Shown one piece after another: positions 1 through 8,438 of a stretch of 64,000 bases of DNA; positions within the stretch are counted from its first letter, which is position 1, and each line of letters starts with the position of its first letter. The stretch is from Pseudoalteromonas xiamenensis. Its GTDB lineage: Bacteria > Pseudomonadota > Gammaproteobacteria > Enterobacterales > Alteromonadaceae. The stretch lies in NCBI RefSeq assembly GCF_042431545.1, contig NZ_JBHLYX010000031.1; one strand, written 5' to 3'. A program made the translations under genes and the position numbers. The notes under the pieces were generated by a model. That model saw nothing but the letters and a program-made list of their open reading frames with translations, was not told the origin of the DNA and did no database searches.

Positions 1-2160
1 CTCTTGGCCAATTGAACTGTTTAAGTCAGTTTCAATTTGACGTCGACCAGTAATTTGTATCGCAAAACAACATGACTCATATTGCAATCCAAAGAAACTT
101 TCGATGCTTCGACGCGCTTCTAAGTCACGATGATAACTCGCGACAACTTGCCATGAATCACTAATCGGCATACTCGCGAAGACGCCAACTTGGTCGATGG
201 TATAGCCTGAGACATCATTTACATAACGATGGTTCAATTGAACAAGCTGATTACTGTCACCTTTATAATCGAGTGTAACGTGAGATTGCACTACACTTTG
301 CCCGTCAGTATCGTATTGCACTCCAGCACCTAAATACCAGCGGCGATGCCAGTGCCACATGGTTTCTGCGGCAAGCAGGGCGTTATAGTTTGTTTCATCG
401 AGTGTATCGGAGTAGCTTAATTGACTTGGTTTCACCGATTCATTGAGATAAAAAATCTGGCCAAAGCTGAAGTTAAACACTTCATCATTTTTTGTGTTGA
501 ATACACGAGTTGTCGCACCAAGTGTAAACTGATTCGCCTCAGCAATACGGTCTACGCTTGAGAAACGTTTATCGCGAAACAAACCAAAAAAGTCATCTTG
601 CAGACGCGTGGTATCGTAGAGCCCAATGTTTGATTGGTCACGCTTTGGCGTGTAAAGGTACTGTAGTTGCGGTTCTAACGTTTGAGTGCCATTTTCAACA
701 AACAGATTCGTATCACGTTCGAAATTGAGCTTTGAATAAAGACGTACCTTGGGCACAGTTCGCGTAACTTCTTCTTCGAATTGTGTGCCCGTGAGGTCGC
801 CATTTTGTTCGTAGTAGGTGTGTAATAAGCTCGTCTCTGCAAGGAAAGTCCAAGCATAGTCGTCTATACGATAGGCTAGTTTCGGTTCAAGGTGGACACG
901 AGAAGCTGAATCAATCACCAGAGTATCGTTTTGGAAATGCGCAAATTCGCCACTCAAATCCCACTGTAGTCCTTGTGCTACATTGACCTTACGGGTAAAG
1001 CTCAGCTGAGGAATCGCGGCATACGCTTCTTTATGATCGCCGAGTACTTCAAAGTTTTGGAGCTTGAGGTTAACTCGCCAATCATCGCCTAAATAGCTCA
1101 ATAGCGCGGTACGTTGTAACTGTGTATCGGTTGTGTTGGCGTAGTTACTTTCAAGATCCGTGAGATAGTTATCATCACTGATGTTTGTCATATCGAAACT
1201 AGCGCGCCATTTGGGGTCGAGGTCGCTTGATTGACGGAAGTGCACCAAGTAACGTTCGTCTAAATTATCTTCAGACTTATCGTTGCCCAAATATTCAAAC
1301 GCAAGTAAACCCTGATGTTGCTCAGTAAGGTAGCGAAATTCGCTAATTAACTGCAGCCCTTTGTTAGACATGTATCGCGGCGTGATGGTCGCATCGTAAT
1401 TTGGCGCGATGTTCCAGTAAAATGGGGCAACAAGCTCAAGACCGTATTTGCTTGAAGGGGAAATTGTGGGCGGTAATAGCCCTGATTTTCTGCGGTCATC
1501 AATAGGAAAAGTGAAGTATGGAATGTACACCACAGGTACATCCATGATTTTCAACACCGTGTTTTTGGTTTCTCCCCAGCCATTGTCCGCCGATAGTTCG
1601 ATGCTGTCCGCTTCTATTTGCCAAAAGGGGGTTTCACCTGGACAAGTTGTAAACGTTGAATTTTCGAGAGACAGGCCATTTTCATTGATTGACAGCTTTT
1701 CAGCACCACCGTGACCCATTTGGTTGCTTAACTGATAATCTGCGCCAAGTAGCTGGATGGCGTTTTCGTTCAGGTTAGCGAAAAGTCCAGCACTGTATAC
1801 TTGGGTAAATTTATCTTGATATTCCAATGGACCAGACGCATGAAGTAAACCTTGCTGCTTATCAATCAATGCTGAATAGGCTTGCAATGTCATTTTACTG
1901 GTGTTTATGTCAACATTACCATTAAACTCAGCGCTCTGAGTGCCTTGTAATTCAACGTCATCAGCTTGAATGTCGATGGCATTAGGCAATAAATTAGGTA
2001 AAGGTTGCCACACTGAGTGGGTTGCAGCTTGGCATAGTTTTATTGCAGGAAGGGAAGATGTGATTGGTGTTGTTGTTTGATTCTGCGTTTGGGCATAAGC
2101 GGTTGTGCTTGCCACAATCGAGGCAGAACTTAAAATCAACATACTCCAAACTTTTTGCAT
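1..2160 (-). CDS. lptD: LPS-assembly protein LptD, C-terminus cut by window edge
   Basis: LptD is the outer-membrane beta-barrel that, with lipoprotein LptE, inserts lipopolysaccharide into the outer leaflet. The frame is open from the ATG at 2158-2160 to the left edge, giving 720 codons of a protein usually near 750-800 residues, so only the last part of the barrel is missing. A signal peptide ending in an AYA-type site is followed by the periplasmic LptA-like beta-jellyroll (about residues 60-200) and then barrel sequence with the family stretch around PVVYIPYFTFPI and RKSGLLPP. It diverges from amgK, an arrangement also known in Pseudomonas. The call is secure; the C-terminal plug and cysteines cannot be checked. 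Confidence 0.95.
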   Translation of the reverse strand, partial: MQKVWSMLILSSASIVASTTAYAQTQNQTTTPITSSLPAIKLCQAATHSVWQPLPNLLPNAIDIQADDVELQGTQSAEFNGNVDINTSKMTLQAYSALIDKQQGLLHASGPLEYQDKFTQVYSAGLFANLNENAIQLLGADYQLSNQMGHGGAEKLSINENGLSLENSTFTTCPGETPFWQIEADSIELSADNGWGETKNTVLKIMDVPVVYIPYFTFPIDDRRKSGLLPPTISPSSKYGLELVAPFYWNIAPNYDATITPRYMSNKGLQLISEFRYLTEQHQGLLAFEYLGNDKSEDNLDERYLVHFRQSSDLDPKWRASFDMTNISDDNYLTDLESNYANTTDTQLQRTALLSYLGDDWRVNLKLQNFEVLGDHKEAYAAIPQLSFTRKVNVAQGLQWDLSGEFAHFQNDTLVIDSASRVHLEPKLAYRIDDYAWTFLAETSLLHTYYEQNGDLTGTQFEEEVTRTVPKVRLYSKLNFERDTNLFVENGTQTLEPQLQYLYTPKRDQSNIGLYDTTRLQDDFFGLFRDKRFSSVDRIAEANQFTLGATTRVFNTKNDEVFNFSFGQIFYLNESVKPSQLSYSDTLDETNYNALLAAETMWHWHRRWYLGAGVQYDTDGQSVVQSHVTLDYKGDSNQLVQLNHRYVNDVSGYTIDQVGVFASMPISDSWQVVASYHRDLEARRSIESFFGLQYESCCFAIQITGRRQIETDLNSSIGQE

Positions 2161-2260
2161 CGCGAACCTTCTATATCCATGCGTATTAACTAAAGCCCCA
2201 CATAATAAATGAATTTGGGGTTAAATACAGTAACAACCACAATCAAAAACGCGAATAACC

Positions 2261-3262
2261 ATGACAGACTTAGATTGCACAATACAACATTTTTTATTAC
2301 ATCGCGCCGCGCTTAACGATTTTGATTGTGAGCCTATTACTGGTGACGCTAGTTTTCGACAATATTGGCGAGTCTCAACGCCATCGAGTCAATACGTTTT
2401 AATGGTTAGCAATCCTGCGCTAGTCGATCCAACCCCTTTTATTGAATTGAATCAGGCATTTCAATTATCAGGATTACGTGTTCCAAACATTGTAGCGAAA
2501 GACCTGTCACTCGGGTATGTACTTTTAGAAGATTTGGGCAATGTTCACCTGGCGAACAGATTGAATGAGCCGAATCGTATTGAACACTACAAAGCACTGA
2601 TTGATTTATTGCCATTAGTTGCGAAAACCCCAAATCACCCTGCTATGAGACCATACAACGACGATTTTGTTGCAATGGAAATGGGGATTTTCAAAGAGTG
2701 GCTTGTAGAAAAAATGTTGGGAGTTGAGATGTCTGCAAGTCAACAAACGGCTTGGAATGAACTCGTTAACTGGATAGTTCAGGAGTTTAATGCACAACCT
2801 AAAGTGACGATGCATCGTGATTTCCACAGTCGTAACGTCATGAGCATTGATAATGACTGGGCAATCATCGACTATCAGGATGCCGTACAAGGTCCACTTT
2901 GCTATGACTTAGTCTCGCTCCTTAGAGATTGTTACGTGAAACTGCCTGACAACGAACTCGGTACCTTACTCAATTACGGGTTCGAGACAATGCAAAAAGC
3001 AAACGTGGCAGGCACGTTAACCTTTGATGCGTTTTCACGTGCGTTCGACATCACTGGAATGCAACGGCATCTGAAAGCTGCGGGAATTTTCTGCCGTCTT
3101 TATTTACGCGACGGCAAAGCAGGCTATCTTGCGAATATCATTCCTACACTCCAATACATTCTCGATATTTCCAAAAAATTCCAGCACAGCCAGTGGCTTG
3201 AATCTTGGCTTGAGCATGACATAATTCCGGCAATGGTAAACAAGTTGGGTGAAATTCGATGA
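2261..3262 (+). CDS. amgK: N-acetylmuramate/N-acetylglucosamine anomeric kinase AmgK
   Basis: This aminoglycoside-phosphotransferase-fold kinase phosphorylates the anomeric carbon of N-acetylmuramate (and GlcNAc) recovered from peptidoglycan. The 333-residue product has the catalytic HRDFHSRN loop (HxDxxxxN) near residue 186 and the metal-binding IDYQDA motif just after it. Its stop overlaps the murU start by four bases (ATGA), so the pair is translationally coupled. In Pseudomonas the same lptD-amgK-murU order supports a MurNAc salvage route that bypasses de novo UDP-MurNAc synthesis. No strong Shine-Dalgarno is visible before the ATG. The neighbour MurU makes AmgK much more likely than another phosphotransferase. 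Confidence 0.93.
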   Translation: MTDLDCTIQHFLLHRAALNDFDCEPITGDASFRQYWRVSTPSSQYVLMVSNPALVDPTPFIELNQAFQLSGLRVPNIVAKDLSLGYVLLEDLGNVHLANRLNEPNRIEHYKALIDLLPLVAKTPNHPAMRPYNDDFVAMEMGIFKEWLVEKMLGVEMSASQQTAWNELVNWIVQEFNAQPKVTMHRDFHSRNVMSIDNDWAIIDYQDAVQGPLCYDLVSLLRDCYVKLPDNELGTLLNYGFETMQKANVAGTLTFDAFSRAFDITGMQRHLKAAGIFCRLYLRDGKAGYLANIIPTLQYILDISKKFQHSQWLESWLEHDIIPAMVNKLGEIR

Positions 3263-3924
3263 AGGCAATGATCTTGGCCGCAGGGCGCGGAAAACGGATG
3301 ATGCCGCTAACTGAAACCATGCCAAAACCGATGTTGCAGGTAGCAGGGATCCCACTTTTACAGTATCACATTGAGCGATGTAAAAAAGCGGGTGTGACAG
3401 ACATCGTGATTAATCTTGCTTGGCAAGGTGATAAAATCCAGACGTATTTTGGTGATGGTTCAGCGTTCGGCGTGTCTATCATTTACAGCCAAGAGCCTGC
3501 GCAAGGATTGGAAACCGCTGGCGGTATTGTGCATGCTTTACCACTACTGGCGAACGCTTCTAATAGCTTTATCGTGTTGAATGGCGATATTTTTACCGAC
3601 TATGATTTACACGCCATGACTCAGTTGGAGTTGATGGCAGGCGAAGCGCACCTTGTTTTAGTCGAGAATCCATTACATCATCCTGAAGGCGATTTTCGGC
3701 TTGCCAATCAACCATTCAATGAAAGTAAATACACTTTTTCAGGGATAGCCCGTTATCACGTTGATTTTTTTAAAAACGTGGAACCAGGCTTTGTTCCTTT
3801 AGGTCCTATTTTACGAGCGCAGTTCACACAGGGGTCGATTTCGACCGAATTGTATTTAGGGTGTTGGGAAGATGTAGGTACGCCAGAGCGCTTGGCAAAA
3901 ATTAATGAGGAAATAGGGCAGTAG
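3259..3924 (+). CDS. murU: N-acetylmuramate-1-phosphate uridylyltransferase MurU
   Basis: MurU converts MurNAc-1-phosphate and UTP into UDP-MurNAc, the second step of cell-wall sugar recycling after AmgK. The 221-residue protein begins with the nucleotidyltransferase signature AMILAAGRGKRM and the PKPML motif, and has the metal-site stretch FIVLNGDIFTDYDL near residue 115. The C-terminal WEDVGTPERL segment is typical of sugar-nucleotide pyrophosphorylases. It overlaps amgK by four bases and ends one base before djlA, so the three genes form one rightward operon. A different sugar-1-phosphate specificity cannot be excluded from sequence alone, but the context strongly favours MurU. Confidence 0.93.
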   Translation: MKAMILAAGRGKRMMPLTETMPKPMLQVAGIPLLQYHIERCKKAGVTDIVINLAWQGDKIQTYFGDGSAFGVSIIYSQEPAQGLETAGGIVHALPLLANASNSFIVLNGDIFTDYDLHAMTQLELMAGEAHLVLVENPLHHPEGDFRLANQPFNESKYTFSGIARYHVDFFKNVEPGFVPLGPILRAQFTQGSISTELYLGCWEDVGTPERLAKINEEIGQ

Positions 3925-3925
3925 C

Positions 3926-4798
3926 ATGTGGGGAAAACTATTAGGCACGTGTTTTGGTTTTATGTTTGGCCGCTTTATTGGCGCCGCACTTGGATTTTAT
4001 CTCGGCCATATGTTCGACAAAAGCCTCAAACAAGACTTTGATAAAGTTGGTGGTTTTCAGGGGTTTTCAAAAGGCGAAGAGTTGCATGAACGTCAGGCAC
4101 TTTTTTTCTCCAGTTGTTTTGCTGTAATGGGGCATATTGCTAAATCTAACGGCCGCGTCAGTGAAGTGCATATTCAAGCGGCAACAGCGTTTATGGACGA
4201 AATGCAGTTGTTTGGCGAAGACCGCAAAGAAGCGCAGCGCGCCTTCACTGCGGGAAAAGAGTCTGATTTTTCACTTAAAGAATCGGTTCGTGATGTTCGC
4301 GAAGCCTTTGGTCGTCGGTTTGATTTATTGCAGCTTTTTCTTGAAATTCAAATTCAGATGGCCTACAGCGATGGGCATTTGGCCGAACATGAACAAGTGT
4401 TATTACAACAGGTAAGTAAGTACTTAGGTATCTCACAAACGCATTATTTGTTTATCATTAAACGCTATCAGGCCGAATTTCAGTTCCGTCAGCAACGCCA
4501 ATCGGAACACTCGAGAAGACAACAACAATCAAGCCAACAACGTCATCAGCAGTCACATTCTCGCACCTATTCGTCTGAGCATACCCAAGCCGTTTCTCGA
4601 ACCAGTGCATTAGCGGTTTTAGGCCTCGAAAGCACGGCGAACGAAAAAGAAATCAAAAAGGCGTACCGAAAATTGATGTCGCAACACCACCCAGACAAAC
4701 TGGTCTCACAAGGTTTGCCGCCACACATGATGGAATTAGCGAAAAAGAAGAGTCAAGAGATCCAAGCTGCCTACGAATACCTAAAAAAAGGCGGTTAG
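3926..4798 (+). CDS. djlA: Co-chaperone DjlA (membrane-anchored J-domain protein)
   Basis: DjlA is an inner-membrane DnaJ-like protein that stimulates DnaK ATPase activity from the cytoplasmic face. The 290-residue product has one N-terminal hydrophobic segment rich in Gly and Phe (residues 1-30), a TerB-like helical domain (about 45-190), a Gln/His/Ser-rich linker (about 192-225) and a C-terminal J-domain with the HPD tripeptide in MSQHHPDKL. Length and domain order match the family. The gene starts one base after murU. Its stop overlaps the stop of the convergent DUF3530 gene, so the two 3' ends interlock with no terminator between them. Confidence 0.95.
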   Translation: MWGKLLGTCFGFMFGRFIGAALGFYLGHMFDKSLKQDFDKVGGFQGFSKGEELHERQALFFSSCFAVMGHIAKSNGRVSEVHIQAATAFMDEMQLFGEDRKEAQRAFTAGKESDFSLKESVRDVREAFGRRFDLLQLFLEIQIQMAYSDGHLAEHEQVLLQQVSKYLGISQTHYLFIIKRYQAEFQFRQQRQSEHSRRQQQSSQQRHQQSHSRTYSSEHTQAVSRTSALAVLGLESTANEKEIKKAYRKLMSQHHPDKLVSQGLPPHMMELAKKKSQEIQAAYEYLKKGG

Positions 4799-5700
4799 AG
4801 CTGTCTTAAAAAGCCATCAAGCTCTTTTCTTAGTCGCTCATGTTGGCCTGGTTCATGCGACAGACCAAATAGCTCGCGTTGGCGATAATCGTATTTAGCA
4901 TTGCGACGAGCCCAACGATTCCGGTCTTGAACGGTCTGTGTCACAAGTGGTGTGTCCGTAGAATAAAATACATCAAGCAACGCAGGGCCGACCAAAGACA
5001 ATGTTGCGGGAAGATGTTTGTTGCGACCTGAATTTGGGATCATTGCGCTGACAGAAACGAACGCATTGACGCGTAGAGAGGGCATTTTAGCAAAATATTC
5101 CGCCAACACACCCGCGCTCGTGCCTTGGGCGATGACAATGAGTTGTTCATCTGAGCGCATTGCTAAGTTTTCATATACTTTACTAAAGCGTGCAAAGAGA
5201 CGTTTTTTGTAGTCATCAATGACGGCTTCTGAAATCAAATCGACAGGCTTATCCTGTTTGGACGTATCAGCTTCGGCCTCATCGAGTTTTGCTAAGTCAG
5301 CTTGCCAATTGATTTCAGGTACCACAACCGCATAGGTATCAAAGCCATCATCAGTTAAGGCATTACGCAAATAACTAAAACCACTCATCGATGTAGGACT
5401 TTGTCGCCAGTCAGGAAGTAAAATAACAATGCCCCGTTTAACCGCAGCCATGTAGGGAAGATAAAGTACCGAAAAAGTTTCATCTTCCTCTGTGGTATAG
5501 GATTTTCGCTCTTCCGCAGGTAGCTTTGTTGCAATATCCTGCTCGAGCTGTTCAGTCCAAGGCACAGGCATAATGTGTGCAGGAACTTCTGCCCAACTCG
5601 GTAAACTTGCCGCGAGTAACAAAGTCATCATCAATCCTAGAATCACACCAAAACTGGGTTGATATTTGGGAGCGACTATTTTGGAGACTTTGCGGTGCAT
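4795..5700 (-). CDS. DUF3530 family exported alpha/beta-hydrolase-like protein
   Basis: The 301-residue product has an N-terminal hydrophobic stretch (about residues 17-37) ending in a possible SWA-E cleavage site, so it is probably exported or anchored in the inner membrane. The body resembles DUF3530, a gammaproteobacterial family with an alpha/beta-hydrolase fold. The segments VILLPDWRQSPTS and LIVIAQGTSAGVLAEYF look like the strand before an oxyanion loop and the nucleophile elbow, but the elbow reads QGTSA and lacks the strict GxSxG form, so catalysis is doubtful. It converges on djlA with a four-base overlap. No specific function is known to me. Confidence 0.75.
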   Translation of the reverse strand: MHRKVSKIVAPKYQPSFGVILGLMMTLLLAASLPSWAEVPAHIMPVPWTEQLEQDIATKLPAEERKSYTTEEDETFSVLYLPYMAAVKRGIVILLPDWRQSPTSMSGFSYLRNALTDDGFDTYAVVVPEINWQADLAKLDEAEADTSKQDKPVDLISEAVIDDYKKRLFARFSKVYENLAMRSDEQLIVIAQGTSAGVLAEYFAKMPSLRVNAFVSVSAMIPNSGRNKHLPATLSLVGPALLDVFYSTDTPLVTQTVQDRNRWARRNAKYDYRQRELFGLSHEPGQHERLRKELDGFLRQL

Positions 5701-5759
5701 GTTTACCTCGGCCGATATTCAAACTTGATTAGGTATCGGCCGAATTTGGTAAAAGTTTA

Positions 5760-6503
5760 CTACTGTTTTTGCATTTGTTGGGACGTCAGAAAAACAAAGA
5801 GCAAGCTAAAAACAACGAGATAGCCAATGTGCCAAGGAGCGGGATACCCTTGACTTGCGTCGATAACCTCAAGTCCTAATTGAGATAAATGAAAGCTTGG
5901 AAAGATCCACGCAAAATGTTGCAGAAACTCTGGAAATAGATTTATTGGCATCCATAGTCCAGAGCACAAGCTCATCGGCAGGTAGACAAGGTTTACCGTT
6001 GCCGGAGCACCTTTGGAGGGGACGGACAAACCAAGAAACAAGCCAAGCAAACAGAAGGGTAAAGTGCCTAAAAGTGCGATACAGAATAACTGCAGCCACT
6101 GCGAAAGTGATAAAGATACCTCGGCAAATAACAAACCTAATGCAAATAGCAAAAGTGTTATGATGGCGGTAAAGCAAAGTGCTGTTGAGCTTTTTGCCAG
6201 TACGTAAGCAATCGATGGCATAGGCGAAAGTTTTTTAAGAGCAAGACAGCCGTTTTCTTTATCTTGAGCTACGTTGACCCCAAAGTTAAATAGCGCAGGG
6301 CCCATAATGCCAAATACACAGTAGTTCACCATTAGGTAACTGCTGGCACTTCCATGATTAAAAATAATCCCAAAAAAAATATAAAAGACGCAGGGAAACA
6401 ACAACGAGGGGAGCACAAACCCAGGCGCACGTAATACGCTCAAAAAGTCGAATTTTGCTTCGAGCCAAAAAGGCATCAATGTGTTGAATTGAGTAATGTT
6501 CAT
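5760..6503 (-). CDS. ABC-2 type transporter permease
   Basis: The 247-residue protein has about six hydrophobic segments and is the membrane half of an ABC-2 exporter of the DrrB/NodJ type. The stretch FGIMGPALFNFGVNVAQDKENGCLALKKLSPMP matches the cytoplasmic loop that follows TM2 in this family (positions about 75-107). Its start overlaps the end of the upstream ATPase gene by four bases (ATGA), so subunits are probably made in step. The substrate cannot be told from sequence; relatives export drugs, lipids or polysaccharide. The pair may be controlled through the inverted repeat at 7459-7493. Confidence 0.85.
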   Translation of the reverse strand: MNITQFNTLMPFWLEAKFDFLSVLRAPGFVLPSLLFPCVFYIFFGIIFNHGSASSYLMVNYCVFGIMGPALFNFGVNVAQDKENGCLALKKLSPMPSIAYVLAKSSTALCFTAIITLLLFALGLLFAEVSLSLSQWLQLFCIALLGTLPFCLLGLFLGLSVPSKGAPATVNLVYLPMSLCSGLWMPINLFPEFLQHFAWIFPSFHLSQLGLEVIDASQGYPAPWHIGYLVVFSLLFVFLTSQQMQKQ

Positions 6504-7390
6504 GCTGCGCGCTCCTCGGTTAATTGCAAAAAGGTTTCTTCGAGTGATTTTTGGGTGACTTGCAATGACTGGATGTCGATACCCGCTAAAAACAACTTTT
6601 TCAGAATGAGCTCAGGTGATTCGTGTTGGAATTGCACCTGATGTTCGTGGATATTGAAATCGACATTGTCGAGAATACTGGCAACTATGTTAGCTGGCGT
6701 CGTGGTTGTGAATTGCACCGCTACGCTATGGTTTTGGTGTTTAAGCGCTTGAGGGCTTCCTGTTGCGATAAATTGTCCTTGTTTCAAGATCACGAGTTTA
6801 TCGGCGAGTGCATCGGCTTCCTCCAAATAATGCGTGGTGAGAATAATGGTTTTACCGGCTTGTTTTAGCGCGTGTATCAGTGACCACATTTCTCGTCGCA
6901 TCAATGCATCCATAGCGAGACTTGGCTCGTCGAGAAAAATGAGTTCAGGGTTGCCAAGTACAGCTAAGGTAAACAGTAAGCGCTGTTTTTGGCCTCCGGA
7001 AAGCTCACTAAAGCGTTGGTGTTGGGCCTCTTGCAATCCGCTGTATTGCAATGCTTGAGCGTGACTAATTGGATTCTGGTAATAGGAACGGAAAAGTTGG
7101 ATGAACTCCTTCACTAGAGTGTTCCCTGGTAAGGTCGCGGTTTGCAGCATAACACCCTGCTTGTCTTTGTTTTTCCGATGAGAGGGAGCTGCACCAAGTA
7201 CCTGAATATTGCCTGAGCTTGGAGCGAGACGTCCGAGTAACAAGTCGATAAACGTTGATTTCCCTGCACCATTAGGTCCGAGTATGGCGATACATTCACC
7301 ACGTGAGACCGATAGATTTAAATGGCTCAAAATTGGCTTATTTCCTCGGCTAAAACAGAGGTCTTGAACCTGAATTATGGGGTTGCTCAT
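6500..7390 (-). CDS. ABC transporter ATP-binding protein (ABC-2 exporter)
   Basis: This 296-residue ATPase powers the adjacent ABC-2 permease. Walker A is GPNGAGKST, the signature is LSGGQKQRLL, Walker B is LIFLDEPS and the H-loop is TTHYLEEAD. The C-terminal region after the nucleotide-binding domain resembles the extra domain of DrrA-type ATPases. I chose the ATG at 7388-7390 because AAGGAAG sits just upstream and the alignment to the family begins there; a longer frame from 7474 would add 28 unsupported residues and run through the operator-like repeat. It overlaps the permease gene by four bases. Confidence 0.88.
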   Translation of the reverse strand: MSNPIIQVQDLCFSRGNKPILSHLNLSVSRGECIAILGPNGAGKSTFIDLLLGRLAPSSGNIQVLGAAPSHRKNKDKQGVMLQTATLPGNTLVKEFIQLFRSYYQNPISHAQALQYSGLQEAQHQRFSELSGGQKQRLLFTLAVLGNPELIFLDEPSLAMDALMRREMWSLIHALKQAGKTIILTTHYLEEADALADKLVILKQGQFIATGSPQALKHQNHSVAVQFTTTTPANIVASILDNVDFNIHEHQVQFQHESPELILKKLFLAGIDIQSLQVTQKSLEETFLQLTEERAA

Positions 7391-7458
7391 CACATGCTTC
7401 CTTATGTACCAAAAGAGTAAGTGAGCAAAGTGTCGTCGAAAATAAGAGAAAAAATGAG

Positions 7459-7493
7459 TGTCAGTTGTCACCAATTGAAGATGACAACTGTCA
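7459..7493. promoter_or_regulatory. Inverted repeat, candidate operator of the ABC exporter operon
   Basis: TGTCAGTTGTCA (7459-7470) and TGACAACTGTCA (7482-7493) are inverted copies matching at 11 of 12 positions with an 11-base spacer. The second copy is itself a TGACA-N2-TGTCA palindrome. The element lies about 70 bases upstream of the exporter ATPase start, in the right place for a repressor or activator of GntR, MarR or TetR type. No such regulator is encoded next to it, so the binding protein is unknown. Confidence 0.45.
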
Positions 7494-7594
7494 TATGTTT
7501 AAATTTTATTCGGTTGTGGTGAACGTACTTGGATGACGTATTTAACGATAAATAGAGCGTAGTACACGCAACATCAAGACACGGTCACTAAGGG

Positions 7595-8248
7595 CTAGAA
7601 TGGAGCACAACAAGTAAAGGTCAAAAGTTCCTTAGTAACTGGGTGAGTGATTTGCAACATTTCAGCATGAAGTTGCAGCCTTGGAGCCAGCGCTAATCCT
7701 TCGGGCGTTGCATAAAATTTATCGCCCAAAATAGGGTGCCCAATCGATTGCATGTGCACGCGAAGTTGGTGTGACCGACCAGTAATCGGAGTCAAAGCGA
7801 CTCGGGTAGCATTTTCTTCGCGCTCAATTACTTGCCAATAAGTCAGTGAAGGTTTTCCCGTTTCATAACAAATTTTTTGCTTCGGTCGATTTGGCCAATC
7901 GCAAATCAAAGGTTCTTCAACAGAACCTTGCTCATCTTTGATGTGACCAAGCACTCGAGCAACGTATCGCTTGGCGGTTTTTCGATCTTGAAATTGTATG
8001 CTTAAATCACGATGTGCTGCCTTGTTCATTGCAATACATAAAATCCCAGAGGTTGCCATATCTAAGCGGTGAACAATTCTTGCGGATGGAAAAACGCGGT
8101 TTACGCGAGTAATCGCACTATCCGAGTGTGCAGGATCTTTCCCCGGCACCGTCAGAAGTCCATTGGGCTTATCAATGATCAAGATGTCGTCATCTTGGTA
8201 TAAGAAAGATAAGTAAGGATCCAATGGTGGGTGATAGTGCAGTAACAC
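7595..8248 (-). CDS. rluA: Dual-specificity RNA pseudouridine synthase RluA
   Basis: RluA isomerises U746 of 23S rRNA and U32 of several tRNAs to pseudouridine. The 217-residue protein has the length of E. coli RluA (219) and no S4 domain, unlike RluC and RluD. The catalytic motif HRLDMATSG is at about residue 60-68, with the aspartate as nucleophile, and the ITGRSHQLRVHM motif follows near residue 157. It is followed by a roughly 200-base gap before the ABC exporter genes on the same strand, so it is probably transcribed alone. Other RluA-family enzymes are possible, but size and motifs favour RluA. Confidence 0.88.
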   Translation of the reverse strand: MLLHYHPPLDPYLSFLYQDDDILIIDKPNGLLTVPGKDPAHSDSAITRVNRVFPSARIVHRLDMATSGILCIAMNKAAHRDLSIQFQDRKTAKRYVARVLGHIKDEQGSVEEPLICDWPNRPKQKICYETGKPSLTYWQVIEREENATRVALTPITGRSHQLRVHMQSIGHPILGDKFYATPEGLALAPRLQLHAEMLQITHPVTKELLTFTCCAPF

Positions 8249-8400
8249 AGTGCTTCTCCTGAAATTCAGCGAGCGTTATTGTAATGGCAAGTTGATTGGA
8301 ATAAAAGCACGGACCGAGAGGCAAAAAACAGGGAAAGGGGCGAATGATTTATCTTGATTGTTACATAAGAGCAAGAGCGTCTGACATTTCGAGCGAGGGA

Positions 8401-8432
8401 GGAGTAAAGAAAGACAGGTCTCTCTTTACTCC
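8401..8432. terminator. Hairpin at the 3' end of the secreted repeat-protein gene
   Basis: GGAGTAAAGA (8401-8410) pairs with TCTTTACTCC (8423-8432), and the inner bases AGAC/GTCT extend the stem with one mismatch around a tiny loop. It lies seven bases beyond the stop of the leftward gene at 8439. There is no long T run, so Rho-independent termination is plausible but not certain. Confidence 0.45.
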
Positions 8433-8438
8433 AATGTG

